Part shown: piece by piece, positions 42,535 through 50,853 of the stretch
Layout of the letters: each line of letters begins with the position of its first letter
How positions within the stretch are numbered: position 1 is the first letter of the stretch
From: Pseudaquabacterium terrae
Lineage (GTDB): Bacteria; Pseudomonadota; Gammaproteobacteria; Burkholderiales; Burkholderiaceae_C
Direction: 5' to 3'
NCBI RefSeq assembly: GCF_013266755.1
Contig: NZ_JABRWJ010000002.1
Span: forward strand, 744,001 to 808,000
Length of the DNA stretch: 64,000 bases
The notes under the pieces: model-generated
The model's database searches: none
The model's input: only the letters and a program-made list of their open reading frames with translations
Told to the model about the DNA's origin: nothing
Translations under genes and position numbers: made by a program

Positions 42535-43443
42535 ATGAGTCCTTCCCCCGCCGCCCTGCGGCCGGCCGAGCTGCAGCTGGCCTACGCGCTGGTCTTCATC
42601 ACGCCGGCGCTGTGGAGCGTCAACTACCTGGTTGCGCGCTGGGCGCCCGGCGTCATCGCGCCGCATGCCCTGGCCTTCGGCCGCTGGAGCATTGCCGCGC
42701 TGCTGCTGGCCGCGCTCAGCTGGCGCGAGTTGCGCGACAAACGGCAGCTGATCCGCGCCGAGGCCGGCCGCTTCATCGTGCTCGGAGCGCTGGGCATGTG
42801 GGTCTGCGGCGCCTTCGTCTACATCGGCGGGCGCAGCACCTCGGCGATCAATATCGGCCTGCTGTATTCCGCGGCGCCGGTGCTGATCGCGCTGGCTTCG
42901 GCGCTGTGGCTGCGCGAACGGCTTGGGCCTTTGCAGGCGCTCGGCGTCGCGCTGTCGCTGGGCGGCGTGCTGCACATCCTCTGCCGTGGCGACTGGGCGG
43001 CGCTGGCGCGGCTGCAGATCAATCCGGGCGATGCATGGGTGGCGATCGCCGTGGTCTGCTGGGCCGCCTATTCGCTGCTGCTGCGTGCCTGGCCATCGGC
43101 CTTCGGCGCCACCGCGCGGCTGGCGCTGATCGCCGCCGGCGGCCTCGTCGTGCTGCTGCCGTTCACGCTCTGGGAAGCGCTGGCCTGGCTGCCGACGCGG
43201 CCCTCATGGCAGGCCGCCGGCCTGGTGCTGGCGGCCGCGCTGCTGCCCGGTGCGGCGGCCTACGGCGCCTATGCCCACATGCAGCGCGTGCTCGGTGCGG
43301 CGCGCGTCGGCGTCGTGCTGTACCTGGGGCCCCTGTACAGCGCGCTGATCGGCTGGAGCGTGCTCGATGAGCGCATCGAGCCCTTCCACGGGCTCGGTGC
43401 GCTGCTGATCCTGCCGGGGATCTGGCTCTCGACGCGCCGTTGA
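42535..43443 (+). CDS. DMT-superfamily (EamA) transporter
   Basis: A 302-residue, ten-helix exporter with two EamA repeats. The first contains SVNYLVARWAPGVIAPHALAF and GGRSTSAINIGLLYSAAPV. The second has WVAIAVVCWAAYSLLLRAW and VGVVLYLGPLYSALIGW, a family hallmark before the last helix. Members export amino acids or metabolites; the substrate is unknown. Convergent with the peroxiredoxin gene. Confidence 0.92.
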   Translation: MSPSPAALRPAELQLAYALVFITPALWSVNYLVARWAPGVIAPHALAFGRWSIAALLLAALSWRELRDKRQLIRAEAGRFIVLGALGMWVCGAFVYIGGRSTSAINIGLLYSAAPVLIALASALWLRERLGPLQALGVALSLGGVLHILCRGDWAALARLQINPGDAWVAIAVVCWAAYSLLLRAWPSAFGATARLALIAAGGLVVLLPFTLWEALAWLPTRPSWQAAGLVLAAALLPGAAAYGAYAHMQRVLGAARVGVVLYLGPLYSALIGWSVLDERIEPFHGLGALLILPGIWLSTRR

Positions 43444-43450
43444 GCCCGGC

Positions 43451-44113
43451 TCAGCGCTTCGGGTCCTTGACGATGCGCAGGTAGGGCTTCGGCGCCTTCC
43501 AGCCGCCCGGGAACAGCTTCTTCGCGTCCTCGTCGGAGACCGAGCCGGCGATGATCACGTCCTCGCCCGGCTTCCAGTTCACCGGCGTCGCCACCTTGTG
43601 CGCGGCGGTCAGCTGCATCGAGTCGACGACGCGCAGGATCTCGTCGAAATTGCGGCCGGTCGTCATCGGGTAGGTCAGCATCAGCTTGATACGCTTGTCG
43701 GGCCCGATCACGAACACCGAGCGCACGGTGGCGTTGTTGGCGGCGGTGCGGCCCTGCGAGCTGCCGGGCTCGTCGGCCGGCAGCATGTTGTAGAGCTTGG
43801 CCACTTCGAGGGTCGGGTCGCCGATCATCGGGTACTTCGGCAGGTGCCCTTGAGTCTCCTCGATGTCCTGCGCCCAGCGCTGGTGGTCGTCGACCGGGTC
43901 GACGCTCAGCCCGATCAGCTTGGTGTTGCGCCGGGTGAACTCGGGCTCGATGCGCGCCATGTAGCCCAGTTCGGTGGTGCACACCGGCGTGAAGTCCTTC
44001 GGGTGCGAGAACAGGATCGCCCAGCTGTCGCCGATCCACTGGTGGAAGCTGATCGGACCCTGGGTGGTCTGCGCGGAGAAGTCGGGGGCGATGTCGTTGA
44101 TGCGCAGGGACAT
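43451..44113 (-). CDS. 1-Cys (Prx6-type) peroxiredoxin
   Basis: A 220-residue thiol peroxidase. The peroxidatic cysteine lies in SHPKDFTPVCTTELG (about residue 45). The Prx6-type C-terminal extension begins at TTGRNFDEILRVVDSMQL and contains VNWKPGEDVIIAGSVSDE. It reduces hydrogen peroxide and organic hydroperoxides in the cytosol. Start MSLRINDIAPDF at 44113, with GGAG seven bases upstream; the longer upstream frame is not protein-like. Monocistronic. Confidence 0.96.
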   Translation of the reverse strand: MSLRINDIAPDFSAQTTQGPISFHQWIGDSWAILFSHPKDFTPVCTTELGYMARIEPEFTRRNTKLIGLSVDPVDDHQRWAQDIEETQGHLPKYPMIGDPTLEVAKLYNMLPADEPGSSQGRTAANNATVRSVFVIGPDKRIKLMLTYPMTTGRNFDEILRVVDSMQLTAAHKVATPVNWKPGEDVIIAGSVSDEDAKKLFPGGWKAPKPYLRIVKDPKR

Positions 44114-44294
44114 GAGAGGCTCCTTGGTGATTGATGGAAAAGAGCTTAGGCCAGCGGCGCGCGGCCGCAAGCCGTTCCCCCTAGCAGTGACAAATGCAAC
44201 CAGGCACTGCGGCGTGTGTCCGCCTCCGCCTGATCGGTCGCGCCGCCTTACGTTGCGCAAACATTGCCGCGCGCGGAGCGCTCAGCATCCCCCG

Positions 44295-45020
44295 ATGCGC
44301 GACTTCGAGCACTCGACCCTGTGGCGGATCAGCGCGTTCGATCGCCTGCGCGCCAGCGAGCCGGACGGCTCGCCGACGCTGCTGCCGACGACCCTGCTGG
44401 CCGATCTCGACCAGCTGCAGCGCGACCCGGCCAACGACGACGTGCTCGAGGTCGTCGCTGCCTGCCTGCGCCACCGCGAGCCGGCGCTGCTGTACCTGGC
44501 GCACGCGCCCTTCGTCTGGCCGGTGACGCTGTTCCCGCAGCAGTGGCTCTACCACTCGCCGCACGAGGCGACGACGCTCGGCGATGCCGGCGAGCTGGCG
44601 CACCTGAAGCTGATCGTCGCCGAGCGCCCCGGCGTGCGGCCGCCGGGACACTGGATGTTCGAGCGCGTCGCAGCGGTCGAGAACTACCGTCCGCTGCGCC
44701 CGCTGCTGTGGACGCTGGCGCTGCAGGGGCCGCGCCGGACCTTGCTCGGCGAGATCGGCGGGCGCGCCGCCTATCGGCTGACCAGCGGCGGGGTCGGCGA
44801 ACGCCCGTCGACCGGCGGCGCGCTGGCCTCGGCGATGCAGCGGCTGCGCCAGGACGCCGCGTCGCTGCGCGACATCGCCAGCTGGCCCGGCATGAGCCTG
44901 GAGCGCGCCAGCCGGCTGCTCAACGCGCTGTACCTGACCGGCGGGCTGATGGTCACGCGCAGCCACCCGGCGGCGCGCGACGAGCCGGAGCAGCCGCGCG
45001 CGCCGGGCGGGCGGCACTAG
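44295..45020 (+). CDS. Hypothetical protein with C-terminal winged-helix-like region
   Basis: A 241-residue protein, MRDFEHSTLWRIS start. The central part is rich in Leu/Pro/His (LYLAHAPFVWPVTLFPQQWL and YHSPHEATTLGDAG). The C-terminal 70 residues (SLRDIASWPGMSLERASRLL, then NALYLTGGLMVT) look like a winged helix, as in proteins scoring several inputs in a regulatory chain. No family assigned. Upstream, 181 bp separate it from the divergent peroxiredoxin. Confidence 0.65.
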   Translation: MRDFEHSTLWRISAFDRLRASEPDGSPTLLPTTLLADLDQLQRDPANDDVLEVVAACLRHREPALLYLAHAPFVWPVTLFPQQWLYHSPHEATTLGDAGELAHLKLIVAERPGVRPPGHWMFERVAAVENYRPLRPLLWTLALQGPRRTLLGEIGGRAAYRLTSGGVGERPSTGGALASAMQRLRQDAASLRDIASWPGMSLERASRLLNALYLTGGLMVTRSHPAARDEPEQPRAPGGRH

Positions 45021-45062
45021 CCAGCGCTTTCGGCCATCCCCGCACACAGCGCTTGACCTTCG

Positions 45063-45080
45063 TTTAACTAAGTTGTTAAA
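45063..45080. promoter_or_regulatory. ArsR-type operator TTTAAC-N6-GTTAAA
   Basis: TTTAAC (45063-45068) and GTTAAA (45075-45080) are perfect 6-base arms separated by TAAGTT, ending seven bases before the ArsR start codon. This island of A/T in very GC-rich DNA fits the autoregulatory operator of the adjacent ArsR gene. Confidence 0.75.
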
Positions 45081-45087
45081 TGAAGGC

Positions 45088-45504
45088 ATGCCAGCGGCCA
45101 CCGACCTCGACACCACCTTCGCCGCACTCGCCGACCCGACGCGGCGCGCGATCCTCGCGCGGCTGGCGCTGGGCGAGACCCACGTCGGCGACCTGGCGCA
45201 GCCGTTCCCGATCTCGGCGCCGGCGATATCACGCCATTTACGCGTCCTCGAGGACGCCGGGCTGATCGAGCGCGAGATCGATGCGCGCTGGCGCATCTGC
45301 CGGCTGCGCCCCGGCGCGCTGCGCGCCGCGCACGACTGGCTGTCGCAGTACCGCGCTTACTGGGAACAAAGCCTCGACCGGCTGGCCGAGCTGCTGGAAG
45401 AACCCGGCGCGCGCCCCAACGCCTCGCCGCCGCCTGCCCAGGCGGGGCGCCGCAATCCGTGCACGCCGCGCACGACCACCACCAAGACGAGGAAACCGCG
45501 ATGA
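45088..45504 (+). CDS. ArsR-family repressor of the AHSA1/GST/VOC operon
   Basis: A 138-residue winged-HTH protein: TFAALADPTRRAILARLALG (helices 1-2), HVGDLAQPFPISAPAISRHL (recognition helix) and LEDAGLIEREIDARWRICRL (wing). It lacks the metal-binding CxC of arsenical repressors and belongs to the type usually paired with AHSA1/SRPBCC proteins. The C-terminal 30 residues are disordered. ATG 45088 is preferred over an upstream TTG. Its TGA overlaps the ATG of the fusion gene, so it is coupled to it, and it probably represses the operon via the palindrome just upstream. Confidence 0.9.
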   Translation: MPAATDLDTTFAALADPTRRAILARLALGETHVGDLAQPFPISAPAISRHLRVLEDAGLIEREIDARWRICRLRPGALRAAHDWLSQYRAYWEQSLDRLAELLEEPGARPNASPPPAQAGRRNPCTPRTTTTKTRKPR

Positions 45505-46577
45505 ACGCACCGAACGAAACCTTCGAGCTGACGCTGACCCGCTTCATCCGCGCGCCGCGCGAGAAGGTGTACGACGCCTTCGTCACGCCCTCGCTGATGG
45601 CGGCCTGGAACTGCCCGCGCGGCATGGTGGTCGAGGCCAGCGCCGAGGCCCACGTCGGCGGCGCCTACCGGCTGCAGATGCGTGCCCGCGACGGTACGCG
45701 CTTCGAGGTCAACGGCCACTACGTCGAGCTCAAGCGCCCGGAACGCCTGAGCTACACCTGGACCTGGGCAGGCGGCGGCCCCATGCCCGAGGGGCTGCAG
45801 ACGCTGATCGAGGTCGAGCTGATCGCCCGCGACGGCGGCACCGCACTGACCATGCGCCACAGCGGCTTCCCGACCGCCGCGCTGCGCGATTCGCACACCC
45901 ACGGCTGGACCGGCTGCCTCAACAAGCTCAACGACCTGCTCGACCCCGAGGGCACCGCCGGCACGCTGACGCTGCTGGGCGATCCGCGCAGCAGCTACGT
46001 GCGCACCGCACGGATGGCTTTCGCCGAGAAGGGCGTCGCAATCACGCTGAAGCCGCTGGCGCCGAATGCGCCGGAAGTGGTGGCGGTGCACCCGTTCGCG
46101 CGCATCCCGGTGCTGCTCGACGGCCCGACGGCGATGTGGGAAACGCGCGCGATCCTGCAGTTCGCCGACGAGTCCTTCGGCGACAGCCTCACGCTGACCC
46201 CCGGCCGCATCAGCGACCGCGTGGCCTGCGAACAATGGGTCAGCGCGGTCAACTGCTACCTCTACGACACGATGGTCAGGCGCTACGTGCTGCCGTACAT
46301 CTTCCCGAAGGGCGAGGGCGACCGGGCGGTGATCGAGCGCGCGGTCGCCGAGATGCCGGCGCAGCTCGCCGCGCTGGAGCGCGCCTACGAGCGCAGCGAC
46401 ACGCTCGCCGGGCAGAGTGTGTCCTTCGCCGACCTGTTCGTCGCGCCGATCCTCGCCTATGTCGAGCGGTTCCCGGAAGGCAAGCAGCTGCTCGGCGACA
46501 TGCCCAACATCCGCCGCGCGCAAGCCGTGATGCGCCAGCGGCCGAGCTTCATTGCCACCGATCCGCAGGCGCGTTGA
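45501..46577 (+). CDS. AHSA1/SRPBCC domain fused to glutathione S-transferase
   Basis: A 358-residue two-domain protein. Residues about 8-148 are an AHSA1-type SRPBCC fold (LTRFIRAPREKVYDAFVTP, GGAYRLQM, then RLSYTWTWA and HGWTGCLNKLNDLL). Residues about 154-358 are a complete GST: the thioredoxin-like half has TLLGDPRSSYVRTARMAFAE and FARIPVLLDG (with the cis-proline), followed by the helical C-domain. These partners are normally separate genes. The fusion suggests a hydrophobic ligand captured by the SRPBCC pocket and conjugated by the GST. Coupled to the ArsR gene (ATGA). Confidence 0.88.
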   Translation: MNAPNETFELTLTRFIRAPREKVYDAFVTPSLMAAWNCPRGMVVEASAEAHVGGAYRLQMRARDGTRFEVNGHYVELKRPERLSYTWTWAGGGPMPEGLQTLIEVELIARDGGTALTMRHSGFPTAALRDSHTHGWTGCLNKLNDLLDPEGTAGTLTLLGDPRSSYVRTARMAFAEKGVAITLKPLAPNAPEVVAVHPFARIPVLLDGPTAMWETRAILQFADESFGDSLTLTPGRISDRVACEQWVSAVNCYLYDTMVRRYVLPYIFPKGEGDRAVIERAVAEMPAQLAALERAYERSDTLAGQSVSFADLFVAPILAYVERFPEGKQLLGDMPNIRRAQAVMRQRPSFIATDPQAR

Positions 46578-46614
46578 TTGCCGCATCCGACCTCCCCGAC
46601 CGAAAGGCTGCACG

Positions 46615-47382
46615 ATGGATACCACGCCTTATCTGCCCGGCAAGTTCGTCTGGTTCGAGCACGTGTCGAACGATCTTGCGAAAGCGCGCGCCTTCTACGA
46701 GCCGCTGTTCGGCTGGCACACCGAGGCCATGCCGATGGAGGGCCGCAGCTACCAGATGCTGATGAACGGCAACGGCGGCATCGGCGGCCTGCGCGAGGCC
46801 GATGCCGGCGTACCGAACCACTGGATCAGCTACCTGTCGGTCGAGGATGTCGATGCGCGCTTCAAGGCGGCCACCGCCGCCGGCGCGAAAGCGCTGCAGC
46901 CGCCGACCGACTTTCCGCCGGTCGGCCGCGGTGCCGGCCTGACCGACCCGACCGGCGCGGCGTTCTGCCTGTGGCGCAGCAACGGCGGCGACATGCCCGA
47001 CCACAAGGAAACGCCCGCCGGCAACTTCGTATGGAACGAGCTCTGGACGCCCGACGACCAGAAGGCCTTGTCGTTCTACGAAACCTGCTTCGGCTACACG
47101 CACGACGCGATGGAGATGGGCCCGGACGGCACCTACTACATCCTGAAGAGCGTGGACGGCACGGCCCGCGCGGGCCTCGCGAAGATGCCCGCCGGCACGC
47201 CGCCGATGTGGCTGCCCTACGTGCGCGTCGCCGATTGCGACGCGACCCTTGCGAAGGCGCAGGGCCTGGGCGCGCAGAAGGTGCTGATCCCGCCGCACGA
47301 CATTCCGGACGTCGGCCGCATCGCCGCGCTGATCGATCCGCTGGGCGCGCCGATCGCGATGATCACGCCGGCGCCGATGTAG
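46615..47382 (+). CDS. VOC-family protein with two glyoxalase-like domains
   Basis: A 255-residue protein of two vicinal-oxygen-chelate domains (about 8-125 and 135-253), each with the paired beta-alpha-beta-beta-beta units. The first begins KFVWFEHVSNDLAKARAFYE and the second NFVWNELWTPDDQKALSFYE. GRGAGLTDPTGAAFCLW and GRIAALIDPLGAPIAMI are the conserved closing strands. It resembles hydroxylase-associated VOC proteins of antibiotic and aromatic pathways; the substrate is unknown. Third gene of the ArsR operon, suggesting detoxification of an electrophile. Confidence 0.92.
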   Translation: MDTTPYLPGKFVWFEHVSNDLAKARAFYEPLFGWHTEAMPMEGRSYQMLMNGNGGIGGLREADAGVPNHWISYLSVEDVDARFKAATAAGAKALQPPTDFPPVGRGAGLTDPTGAAFCLWRSNGGDMPDHKETPAGNFVWNELWTPDDQKALSFYETCFGYTHDAMEMGPDGTYYILKSVDGTARAGLAKMPAGTPPMWLPYVRVADCDATLAKAQGLGAQKVLIPPHDIPDVGRIAALIDPLGAPIAMITPAPM

Positions 47383-47419
47383 CCGCGCGCGCCATCGATC
47401 CCTCCGCGCCCGCGGCCTT

Positions 47420-47425
47420 ATAGTG
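47420..47425 (+). promoter_or_regulatory. Probable -10 element of the SrfA-like VWA operon
   Basis: TATAGT lies 23 bases before the GTG start at 47449 and follows the VOC stop by about 38 bases. It matches the -10 consensus well, while no convincing -35 is visible. A GCGGGGGA tract follows and may serve the ribosome. Confidence 0.45.
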
Positions 47426-47448
47426 GCCGCGAAGCGGGGGACGCACGC

Positions 47449-49230
47449 GTGCCGCAAGTTCTGCTGAAGACCAACCCGGAGGCCGGCGCCGCGCTGCAGT
47501 CGCAAGGGCGCCCGCTGAGCGCCGCCCACGAGGCGATTGCCGGCACGCTGCGCAGCCAGCTCGGCTTCAACCACGCAGAGTTCCTGGCCGCGCCGCGGGT
47601 CGCGCGCGACGGCTCGATCAGCTGGGTCACCGGCCTGGTCGGCACGGTGACGCCGGCCGCCGAGCTGCCCGCCGCCGAACGTGATCGCCTGCTGCAGCGC
47701 GCCGAGCGGCTGATCGAGGACATCCTCGGCCTCGCGCGCAAGCTGCGCACCGAAGGCGGCGCATCGGCTGCCAGCGCCGAGCTGCTCGAGCAGGCGGTGA
47801 AGACGCCCGGCAGCGGCGCCGAAACGCTGCTGCCGTGGCTGTATGGCGTCGGCGGCAAGCCGGTGCTCACGATGTGGGGGCATGCGGCGCCGGGCACGGT
47901 GGTGGCGCCGGTCGTGCCGCCGGTGGTGCCCGCGGCCGCGCCGGTCTCCGCTGCCGCCGCAGCAGCAGAACCGAATCTTGCCGCCGCACCGCCCGTCGTG
48001 GCGGCGGCCCCGGTCGCTGCTGCCGCGGCCGCCGCGCCCGATCGCCGCGCCTGGCTGGTCTGGCTGATGTGGGGCCTGCTCGGCCTGCTGCTCGCCGCGG
48101 CCTTGCTGTTCGGCCTGAAACGCTGCGACGCGGCAGGCAGCCCCTCGCTCGACGACGAGATCGCGCGCACCGAGGCGCGCAACCGCGCGCTCGAGGAAGA
48201 GGTTGGCCGCATGGCCCGGCGCGACCCGCGCTACGCCTGCGTGCGTGAAGACCCCCCGCCGCCGCAGCCGGCCGCGTCGGTGTCCGATGCGACACCGACG
48301 CCTCCGCCCGAGCCACCGCCCTCGGCGCCGACGCCGCCGAGCCCGCTCGACAACCTGAAGCGCCGCGTCGCCGATGCCGGCCAGAACTGCGAGCGCCTGA
48401 CCGAGATGCTGAAGAAGGAGCCGCTGCTGCAGGGCTCGGGCGGCGAGGCCGGCGCGATGAAGCAGGAGATCCAGCGCACGCTGCAATCGCCGGCCTGCCG
48501 CGAGAAGGCGATCCGCGAAGCGAAGAACCTGTGCCCGGGCCAGCGCCCGGCGGAGCTGGCGCCGGAGTTGGTGATCGTCTTCGATGCCTCGGGCTCGATG
48601 CGCTATTCGCTCAACGTCAGCGAAGAGGACATCAAGCGCAACGAAGGGGCCGCCGCGGTCGAGGGGCTGTTCCGGCAGTTCGGCATGAAGATGCCGCCCG
48701 GCCAGTCGAGCGCCGACCACCTGATGCGCGAGCCGACGCGCATGACGGTGGCGCGCCGCGCGACGCATGCACTGGTGCAGCGCGTACCGTCCGACATGAG
48801 CATCGGCCTGGTGATGGTCGACGAATGCCCGGCCGCGCGGCCGCAGGGCTTCTTTCCGCCGCCGCGGCGCGGTGAATTGCTGTCGCGCATCCAGGGCATC
48901 GAGCCGCGCAAGGGCACGCCGCTCGCCGACGGCATTGCCAAGGCGGCGCAGATGGTCGACGGCAGCAAGCGCGAGGCGCTGATCGTCGTCGTCTCCGACG
49001 GCACCGAGAGCTGCGGCAACGACCCCTGCGCCGTCGCCGCGCAGCTGCGGGCGAGCAAGCCGCGCGTCAAGGTCAACGTCGTCGACATCACCGGCACCGG
49101 CGCCGGCAACTGCGTCGCGCAGGCCACCGGCGGCAAGGTCTTCACCGCGCGCAATGCCGACGAGGTGGCGGCGATGACCAGCCGCGCGGCACAGGAAGCG
49201 ATGGGGCCGGAGAACTGCCGCAAGCCATGA
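47449..49230 (+). CDS. Membrane-anchored VWA-domain protein with SrfA-like N-terminal domain
   Basis: A 593-residue bitopic protein, GTG start. Residues 1-145 form a cytoplasmic domain (GFNHAEFLAAPRVARDGSIS, then AELPAAERDRLLQRAERLIE) whose layout resembles the N-terminus of SrfA-type virulence-associated proteins (weak similarity by eye). An Ala/Pro linker (146-197) leads to a single helix (200-223). A coiled coil (235-258), a Pro-rich stretch (268-298) and a helical Cys-containing region follow. The periplasmic VWA domain starts at about 372, with MIDAS motif DASGS (379-383). Two-cysteine loops (ESCGNDPCA) suggest disulfides. Coupled to the next gene (ATGA). Confidence 0.85.
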   Translation: MPQVLLKTNPEAGAALQSQGRPLSAAHEAIAGTLRSQLGFNHAEFLAAPRVARDGSISWVTGLVGTVTPAAELPAAERDRLLQRAERLIEDILGLARKLRTEGGASAASAELLEQAVKTPGSGAETLLPWLYGVGGKPVLTMWGHAAPGTVVAPVVPPVVPAAAPVSAAAAAAEPNLAAAPPVVAAAPVAAAAAAAPDRRAWLVWLMWGLLGLLLAAALLFGLKRCDAAGSPSLDDEIARTEARNRALEEEVGRMARRDPRYACVREDPPPPQPAASVSDATPTPPPEPPPSAPTPPSPLDNLKRRVADAGQNCERLTEMLKKEPLLQGSGGEAGAMKQEIQRTLQSPACREKAIREAKNLCPGQRPAELAPELVIVFDASGSMRYSLNVSEEDIKRNEGAAAVEGLFRQFGMKMPPGQSSADHLMREPTRMTVARRATHALVQRVPSDMSIGLVMVDECPAARPQGFFPPPRRGELLSRIQGIEPRKGTPLADGIAKAAQMVDGSKREALIVVVSDGTESCGNDPCAVAAQLRASKPRVKVNVVDITGTGAGNCVAQATGGKVFTARNADEVAAMTSRAAQEAMGPENCRKP

Positions 49231-50756
49231 AGCTCGCACGGCTGGCCTGGCTGCTGGCAGCGCTGATGCTGCTGCCGCTGGCCGAAGCCGCGCCCGGCGA
49301 CCCGAACTGCCCGCGCCCGCCCAACGTGCCACCCGGCGCCCGTTACTCGTGCCCGACGCGCACGCAGACGCAGCAGCCCGGCGAGCCGCCGACGAACCAT
49401 CCCGGCGGGCAGAAGGGCCGCGGCGGTGATGTCTTCAACAGCACTGGCTCACCGCCCACCTCGCCACCGACAGACCGCGGCGACCCGAACGCCCGATCGG
49501 TGCACTGCCAGATCGAGCACGACGGCAAGTGCCACTGCGGCCCGCGCCGCGCCGGCACCGGCCGCAACCGCCCGTGCCGCGACCATGGCACCGCCGCCGA
49601 CACCGTCGCGGTCTTCAACTACATCTACTTCAACGGCATCAACACGCCGATGGGCCACAGCGCCTCGAGCGGGCGCGGCACCTACCTGTGGGACTACCAC
49701 ATGATCGGCAACAACCTGCTCGACCTGCACCCGGGCAAGCGCTCGGGCCACCCGAAGACGCCGCAGGACGGCAACGCCTACCGGCAGCCGGTGCGCGTGG
49801 CCGACGAGCTCGACCAGCTGGTCGACATCGGCCACAACTACTCGGGCACCGATGTGCGCGCGGTCGACATGGTCAAGTCCTTCTGCAGCGGGCCGAAGGC
49901 GCACGGCCCCGGCATGGAGGAGATGCGCAGCTTCTTCTGCAGCGGCGTCGGCCAGAAGCTGGCGGACTTCGTCGACTCGAAACGCGCCAGCGGCTTCTTC
50001 GGCATGGCCGCCGGCGACATCTTCGAATGTGTGATGCAGGCCCACGGCGTGCCGGTCGACGGCCGCTTCAAGCCTGGCGGCAACATCGAATGGACCGCCA
50101 AGCTCGACGAGGTGCAGCGGGTGGTGAAGACCATCTACGACACGCTGAACCGCGAGAAGCAGAGCACTGCGAAACCGAAGCGCAAGCACCACTTCATCAT
50201 CATCGGGCACTCGCAGGGCAACTTCTTCGCCGAGGCCACCGGCTGGTACCTGATGAGACACAGCCGCGCGCTGTTCAACGAGCGCATTGCCATCCACGCC
50301 TTCGCGTCACCGACCAGCTACGACGCGATCGACGACCCGGCGTGGAAGGTCAAGCGCTTCCGATACCTCACGCGCGAGGACGACGCGATCGTCGCGCTCG
50401 GCAAGATCGCGCTGCCGGGGCAGAAGGTGCCGCTGCCGGCGAATGCCGAGACGCTGTGGGGCTGGCCGGTCGACAACCCGATCTTCATGCTGGCCGATGT
50501 GGTCTCGCTCGGCCCGCCGCCGGAGTGCAACTGCCCGGGCTCGAACGGTGCGCTGTACGGCCCGGCGATGAATTCGCACCTGCTCGACAACTACCTGACC
50601 GACCCGCCGATGACCGAGCCCGGGCACGTGCTGAACCGCACCGTGCTCGACCGCATGCACTGGCAGGCGTCGCCGCGCACGCGCTCGGTGCTGGGCGAGG
50701 CGCGGCGCAACATCGTCGAGCTGAAGGCGAGCCTGCTGCGCGTCGAGATCAAGTGA
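49227..50756 (+). CDS. Exported GHSQG serine hydrolase-like protein
   Basis: A 509-residue protein with a signal peptide (residues 1-22). A Pro/Cys-rich region (25-120) follows, including HCQIEHDGKCHCGP. The C-terminal two-thirds look like a lipase-type alpha/beta hydrolase: strand VAVFNYIYFNGINTPMG, nucleophile elbow FIIIGHSQGNFFAEA (Ser329), a probable acid in LTREDDAIVAL and a candidate histidine in AMNSHLLDNYL. The many cysteines indicate oxidative folding in the periplasm or outside. The start overlaps the VWA gene stop, which ties the two products. The substrate may be lipid; unproven. Confidence 0.75.
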   Translation: MKLARLAWLLAALMLLPLAEAAPGDPNCPRPPNVPPGARYSCPTRTQTQQPGEPPTNHPGGQKGRGGDVFNSTGSPPTSPPTDRGDPNARSVHCQIEHDGKCHCGPRRAGTGRNRPCRDHGTAADTVAVFNYIYFNGINTPMGHSASSGRGTYLWDYHMIGNNLLDLHPGKRSGHPKTPQDGNAYRQPVRVADELDQLVDIGHNYSGTDVRAVDMVKSFCSGPKAHGPGMEEMRSFFCSGVGQKLADFVDSKRASGFFGMAAGDIFECVMQAHGVPVDGRFKPGGNIEWTAKLDEVQRVVKTIYDTLNREKQSTAKPKRKHHFIIIGHSQGNFFAEATGWYLMRHSRALFNERIAIHAFASPTSYDAIDDPAWKVKRFRYLTREDDAIVALGKIALPGQKVPLPANAETLWGWPVDNPIFMLADVVSLGPPPECNCPGSNGALYGPAMNSHLLDNYLTDPPMTEPGHVLNRTVLDRMHWQASPRTRSVLGEARRNIVELKASLLRVEIK

Positions 50757-50853
50757 TTCCGAAAATGGGAGCTGCGGCGACGCCAAGGGCTGCCCAAAGC
50801 AGCGGTAGAGGCCTGCGTTCTGCCCCGGGGCGCGCAACCAGAGAGGAGTCGGA

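Noticed and set aside
46549-49332. Long minus-strand open frame opposite the VOC and VWA genes
   Set aside because: Low-complexity Arg/Ala/Gly sequence, no start context, contradicts well-supported sense genes.
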